Assembly (NCBI GenBank): GCA_037951165.1
Contig: JBBDHG010000008.1
Coordinates: forward strand, 997,501-1,061,500
DNA: 64,000 nt
Source: Lophius americanus
Taxonomy: Eukaryota; Chordata; Actinopteri; Lophiiformes; Lophiidae
Reading direction: 5' to 3'
Shown: one piece after another, positions 58,741-64,000 of the stretch
How positions within the stretch are numbered: position 1 is the first letter of the stretch
How the letters are laid out: each line of letters begins with the position of its first letter
Translations under genes and position numbers: made by a program
The notes under the pieces: model-generated
Database searches by the model: none
What the model was told of the DNA's origin: nothing
Seen by the model: only the letters and a program-made list of their open reading frames with translations

Positions 58741-61700
58741 TGCAACTTCATTTCCCATGTTTATTCATAATACATGGCATTATTTTTTTTTATTTGTGCT
58801 CTGTTTCATATTATTAATCACATGTTTTCTTACACACCAAACTGTTCAAAATAAAATAAAAGTTAATCAACGATAATTATTTTGTTTAATTATTTACTTT
58901 ACATTCTGATCTTTCACGTCTACGGAAGTTTTTCCGCACTCGCCTCTTTATGTAAAAATGTCGCCCTCTTCTTAAGCTTAAAAAAATATATGTTCTGAAA
59001 CAGCGTAGGATTATTTGATAAATGCTTCGTTAAAAAGCTGAAATTGAGCTAATTTAAAGAAAAGAAAAGATGAATTTCTTGAAAATTCATTAATTTTACG
59101 GGACAGAAAAAGATTTAGGCCGAATATTTAAAATGTATATATTTTAATTTACATGTAAAATTCCCTTTTATTTGGTTGACTTAATTTTAACATAAACGCA
59201 CTAATAAACATAATGATATACACTTGTCATTAAATTATGAGTGAAACAAGTAAAATGTATTCATGTTATATTCCTGATAGACCTTCTGTGTTTTAAATAC
59301 ATTTCCCATTAAAACAACAAAATTTCCTTCTAATTATATATATAAACCGATTTCATAAACTTTAACTAATTGAATCCTGCTTGTTCTACATTGAAACTTA
59401 TTGATTTAATTTGATTGTTTTCATAAACAAATTCATGCTGATTCTACGAAATTTGATTACATACATTTTCAAAAATGTGATAAATTAAATAAAATCAAAC
59501 AGATGCAAGCACCTAAACTTTAACTATGCAATTATCAATTTTTTTCAGTGCACTATTTCACGCCATAAAGTAGTTAGATTACCTTACAGTAGTAACATAG
59601 ACCTACACATTAATGCCACAATCCTAAAACATTGTTAATATTAGTAACATATGGAGAGGAATGATTTCACTGACCTTTGACCTTTGACATTAAACAATCA
59701 AATTTCACTGGTAATATTAACACACTTTTACTTATGTAAGGATTTTATTCAGGACTTTGACTTGTACTTGTGTTATTTTTACTTTTACTGAAATAAAAGA
59801 TCTGAATATTTCATCCATCGTTGCAGAATTGTTAGACCTCAGTTTGGCCACCAGGTGGCAGCATTGGATAAAAGAAAGATCTAGAATGACCAGATTAATA
59901 ATTTCCCACTGAATTTAAAATGATGAATTATATCTATAACCTACCCTAAAGTTACTTTTCTCTTTTTTACTAACAATGATTTCTCTGTTATATCTGCCTG
60001 CAAGACTATAACATTATTAATAATTTTTATTCATTAAAACGTTTGAGTGAAAAATCTATATATATTTTTTTTATTGCCGAGCTCAGCAATACAATAAACA
60101 GAAAAAACAAAACAACAGATTACATTCAAGACTTAAATCGTGATACAAAAGTATACCAAACAAATTAAAAGCACTAAGTTCTGATCACTTTTGTGTTTTC
60201 TGAGGAAGATTTAGTGAAAAAATAAAGCACAATTTATTTTAGTAAAACAGAAGTGAGGGGTTTTTTTTGTTGAAGAAAACTTATAATAATAAATAATAAA
60301 AATCAAGTGAATAAGGTAAGCAGCATCAACATTATTATCAATCAAACACAAATAAACAGATATGACATTCTTAAAAAGACAGAAAAAAGTTACATAAAAT
60401 AAGACCAACGAAAACATTATTGATTTTTTTTTCCATAAAGCAGAAAGAACTACCTCCAATAGAAGACTTGCTACAGGAATAGAAAGTAAGTCATCCTGGA
60501 GCAGAGGTTTTATTCTGGAGTATCAAATTCAAAATAATGTACTGAAAGATTATTCTGTGCTTCCTGTCATTTAAATAAATAACTTTACCAATTGCCTGAT
60601 ATAAAACATTGTGTAGATATGATCAAAACAATCTTGCATATTATGAAAAGACTGCTATTTGGAATTTGGATAGTTAAAAATTGCAGATTGTTTTACTGAA
60701 TCATTCTTGACCGGTGACGTCATCATGGTGTTACGTTTAGTCGCCACTAGATAGCAGCACTTGTATAAGATTTACTCCCTTGTCTTTAGATTTGTCCCCC
60801 AACTTTCTTTTTTCAAACACTTTCAGAGGTGGATTAAGTATCCAGAGTCTTTACTTGAGTATAAGTACCAATACTACACCGTGGAAATACTCCACTACAC
60901 TCAAAAGACCCACATTCATACTTAGGTAAGCTTCAAAGTGCTTCCCACAAACAATCAAGAGCATTGCTACAAATTGCAAAAAGAATATTAACATAAATGT
61001 TTTTTTAAACAGTTAGAAAAACAACATTAAGAAAGATTTTAGAAAATCTTTTAAATAAATAAAAGCTAAATTAGGAGAAAATCTAAGCCCTTCTCATCTC
61101 AGACATAATTCAGTGTTCTCCTAAAAAGTATTATATAGGAGGGACAGAAATGAGAATAGTTCATCAAAGACGCTGGTAAATAAGAAAATAATTAAGAAAT
61201 AATAAGAAATAAAATTAAAAAAGAAGTACTTTAAGTATGAAATTAGTATTCATTGTATTCATTGTTTTAGGATGTGTGCTAATGTTGCTGCTGTAGCTGT
61301 AAGAGGTTGAAGTAATCTAACTACTTTATGCTGTTGAGAAGTTTAATCTACCAGATCATCGTAGCCTGTTTATATTATTTCAGTTCTGCGAGAACCGAGA
61401 ATCTCTAAAAGTCAGTTTTAAAATTTAATAAATGTTGTGTTTTCCAATTTAAGTAATATGTTTGCTTTTTATCAGCGTATTTAGCTTTTATAAGCTCTTT
61501 AAAAATTAACCTCCATTAGCAGGTGGAACTAAAACTTTTACCTTGTTAAACAAACGATATGTACAGTAATCAGTTTGACAGAACTTTACGTTTTTGGGTG
61601 AATAGCGCCATTAAAAAAGAATTAAGTTTGTCCTAAAATGGAATAAAAACTGTTTAAGTAAATGGATTAGAAACAGCTTTTTGTTAAAATTTAAGTTTTT

Positions 61701-61800
61701 CTGTTTAGTTACACTCGTAACGCATCTTTAAAATGCTGCATTTACTCAATACGGTCGTGTTGTTTTGGTCTGTTATTTTATTTACTTCAGAATATAGACT
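58738..61800. other. AT-rich intergenic DNA
   Basis: No gene seen. Contains a near-consensus CTCF-like motif at 59848-59862. Confidence 0.5.
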
Positions 61801-61801
61801 C

Positions 61802-62680
61802 TAAATGAAACTAAATGAAACAGTTTTATCTAAATGAAACAGTTTTATCTAAATGAAACTAAATGAAACAGTTTTATCTAAATGAAACAGTTTTATCTAA
61901 ATGAAACTAAATGAAACAGTTTTATCTAAATGAAACAGTTTTATCTAAATGAAACTAAATGAAACAGTTTTATCTAAATGAAACATTTTTATCTAAATGA
62001 AACAGTTTTATCTAAATGAAACAAAATGAAACAGTTTTATCTAAATGAAACATTTTTATCTAAATGAAACAGTCTTATCTAAATGAAACAGTTTTATCTA
62101 AATGAAACTAAATGAAACAGTTTTATCTAAATTAAACATTTTTATCTAAATGAAACTAAATGAAACAGTTTTATCTAAATGAAACAGTTTTATCTAAATG
62201 AAACAGTTTTATCTAAATGAAACGAAATGAAACAGTTTTATCTAAATGAAACATTTTTATCTAAATGAAACAGTCTTATCTAAATGAAACAGTTTTATCT
62301 AAATGAAACTAAATGAAACAGTTTTATCTAAATTAAACATTTTTATCTAAATGAAACTAAATGAAACAGTTTTATCTAAATGAAACAGTTTTATCTAAAT
62401 GAAACAGTTTTATCTAAATGAAACAGTTTTATCTAAATGAAACTAAATGAAACAGTTTTATCTAAATGAAACAGTTTTATCTAAATGAAACAGTTTTATC
62501 TAAATGAAACAGTTTTATCTAAATGAAACAGTTTTATCTAAATGAAACAGTTTTATCTAAATGAAACAGTTTTATCTAAATGAAACAGTTTTATCTAAAT
62601 GAAACTAAATGAAACAGTTTTAACTAAATGAAACAGTTTTATCTAAATGAAACAGTTTTATCTAAATGAAACTGAATGAA
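61802..62680. repeat. 19-bp satellite with 29-bp composite units
   Basis: Basic unit taaatgaaacagttttatc; at intervals an extra taaatgaaac creates 29-bp composite units. Near-identical copies over 0.9 kb. Confidence 0.97.
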
Positions 62681-62825
62681 AGTATCATGTTTTTTTTACA
62701 TGACGCCATGAATCAATCTGGAACACGGACATGAAGCTGTGAGGTGATTCTGCCGAACCGACCCAGATGTGGATTTAATCATTTCCTGACGTGAAGACGT
62801 GAAATAAAATAAAGATTACGAGCTA

Positions 62826-62865
62826 CTTGGCTGTTTTTTGGCTGTTTTTTAAACAGCCAAGTTTA
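62826..62865. repeat. Hairpin with A/T-rich tails
   Basis: TTGGCTGTTT-ttt-AAACAGCCAA, with an additional upstream acttggctg copy that can also pair. Confidence 0.85.
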
Positions 62866-63164
62866 AAAAACATTGCTCCCCGCTGGGAGGTGCCATGGTA
62901 GCCTTATAGTGGTTATAATGTTTGGCTCGTATGAAATTCATTGACTTCCCTTTAACAAGATCCAAACCCTTTAATTTCCCCACCCAGAAAAAAAGAAATG
63001 ATAGGAAAATAATTTCTTTGCATATTTTACTACTTTTAGGACATTTAATACATTAATATTTAGACACTCTAAATATACCATTAAATCCCAAGTTGTCCTA
63101 TCAAGTGAGTTTAAAAAATAAAGGCAGACTTATATCATTTTTACGTGATACAAAAATTTGTATT

Positions 63165-63245
63165 TCACATTATTTGACCAGTGTTGTCCCCCAGGGCTCC
63201 ATCATCGGCCCCTTTACTTTTTGCCCTCTACATGCTGCCACTGGG
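63165..63245 (+). mobile_element. LINE reverse-transcriptase scrap
   Basis: VPQGSIIGPFTF in one frame and ALYMLPLGR in the next, the L2-type RT block split by a frameshift. Confidence 0.65.
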
Positions 63246-63331
63246 CCGTCTTCTGAAAAGGTCACATTTTACAATAAGAGTTAATGACTCAAAATGAGCT
63301 CAACCAAACAGCTGAGCCGGACATCAAAGGG

Positions 63332-63485
63332 TCACTGAACTAAAAAAAACGATTTCAACTGGTGATACTTAATGAAATTAAAGTATTTTCAGTTTAACAA
63401 CAAGTTGGATTTAAAAAGACCTTATTTAATTTAGATTAGTAGTTGAAGAAATTCAAGCTCATTGATGATTTTATTTTTTACAGTG
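63332..63485. mobile_element. MITE-like element, about 154 bp
   Basis: Left end CACTGAACTAAAAAA is imperfectly complementary to the right end TTTTTTACAGTG (63474-63485), the same end as the element at 34802-34986. Confidence 0.45.
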
Positions 63486-64000
63486 TATGATTAGACATGA
63501 TTAGAAATCAAATTCCAGCTTTGGAAGTTTTTCAAATCTTTTTCAAAAATACTTCACTGTTCTACCTTCAAAAAGCCCACAAAGATAAAATAGTAAGTAC
63601 ATATCTTTGTTATCGGTACACAAATCTTATATTATTTTATTCCTGCAATACCTGAAGAAAAATGTTAAACACTGTACTGAGAGAATTGTTTTTTTTTAAA
63701 TAACTTCCACTGTTTACACATTTATTTTAAGTAATTCCAATTCAATTTCAGACTCAGACTCAAAGACTTTACTGGTACATAAATTACAGCAGGAATGTTG
63801 TAGGAAAAACTGAAATAAGTGAAATTAGTAATGATTGGAAGTTTATTTTTTTTATCAGAATATGAGAAGAGTTTTAAAAATTGTTCCCGAATGTAAGTCT
63901 AAATAACTAAATGTCCATTTTCCTGCATGAGCAGCACAAACGTCACCAGTTAAGTTAGTTAAGATTAAGTGAAGTTAAGATTCCCCCGAATGAAATTGTG

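Overview
This window is vertebrate, almost certainly teleost, nuclear DNA. The genes are split by short GT-AG introns, the intergenic DNA is full of microsatellites, minisatellites and decayed fish-type retrotransposons, and there are no operons or ribosome binding sites. Three protein-coding genes can be reconstructed completely. All start, stop and splice sites were read by eye from the sequence; no alignment was run.

Left part (about 5.1-21.7 kb, minus strand): ap5s1, the sigma subunit of the AP-5 adaptor complex (3 exons, 200 aa), and upstream of it cdc25b, the dual-specificity phosphatase that activates CDK1 (15 coding exons, 579 aa). Their order and shared orientation are the same as human CDC25B-AP5S1. 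The cdc25b upstream region carries two CCAAT boxes and a TTTGAA element spaced like a cell-cycle CHR promoter. The ap5s1 upstream region carries an ETS-like site and a 12-bp palindromic E-box.

Middle (about 21.7-48.3 kb): no supported gene. It holds a roughly 1 kb degenerate tandem array, a 1.1 kb GA-rich higher-order array, 20-bp and 12-bp minisatellites that create long spurious open frames, a candidate 500-bp inverted-repeat element, a 36-bp and a 37-bp AT-rich satellite, and several perfect hairpins.

Right part: noto (floating head homologue, 3 exons, 249 aa, plus strand, 48.5-49.5 kb), a homeobox transcription factor of the notochord, with a TATA box and a compact candidate control region just upstream. 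The last 14 kb again has no firm gene. It contains L2-like reverse-transcriptase scraps, a possible orphan exon at 52 kb, a 44-bp duplicated segment and a 0.9 kb 19-bp satellite.

The three genes are not a single pathway: ap5s1 acts in endosomal trafficking, cdc25b in the G2/M switch, and noto in axial mesoderm. I found no convincing undescribed biological system. The most useful leads are regulatory (cell-cycle promoter grammar, noto proximal elements, the orientation pattern of CTCF-like motifs), one candidate orphan promoter with four CACGTG boxes, and several uncatalogued repeat structures.
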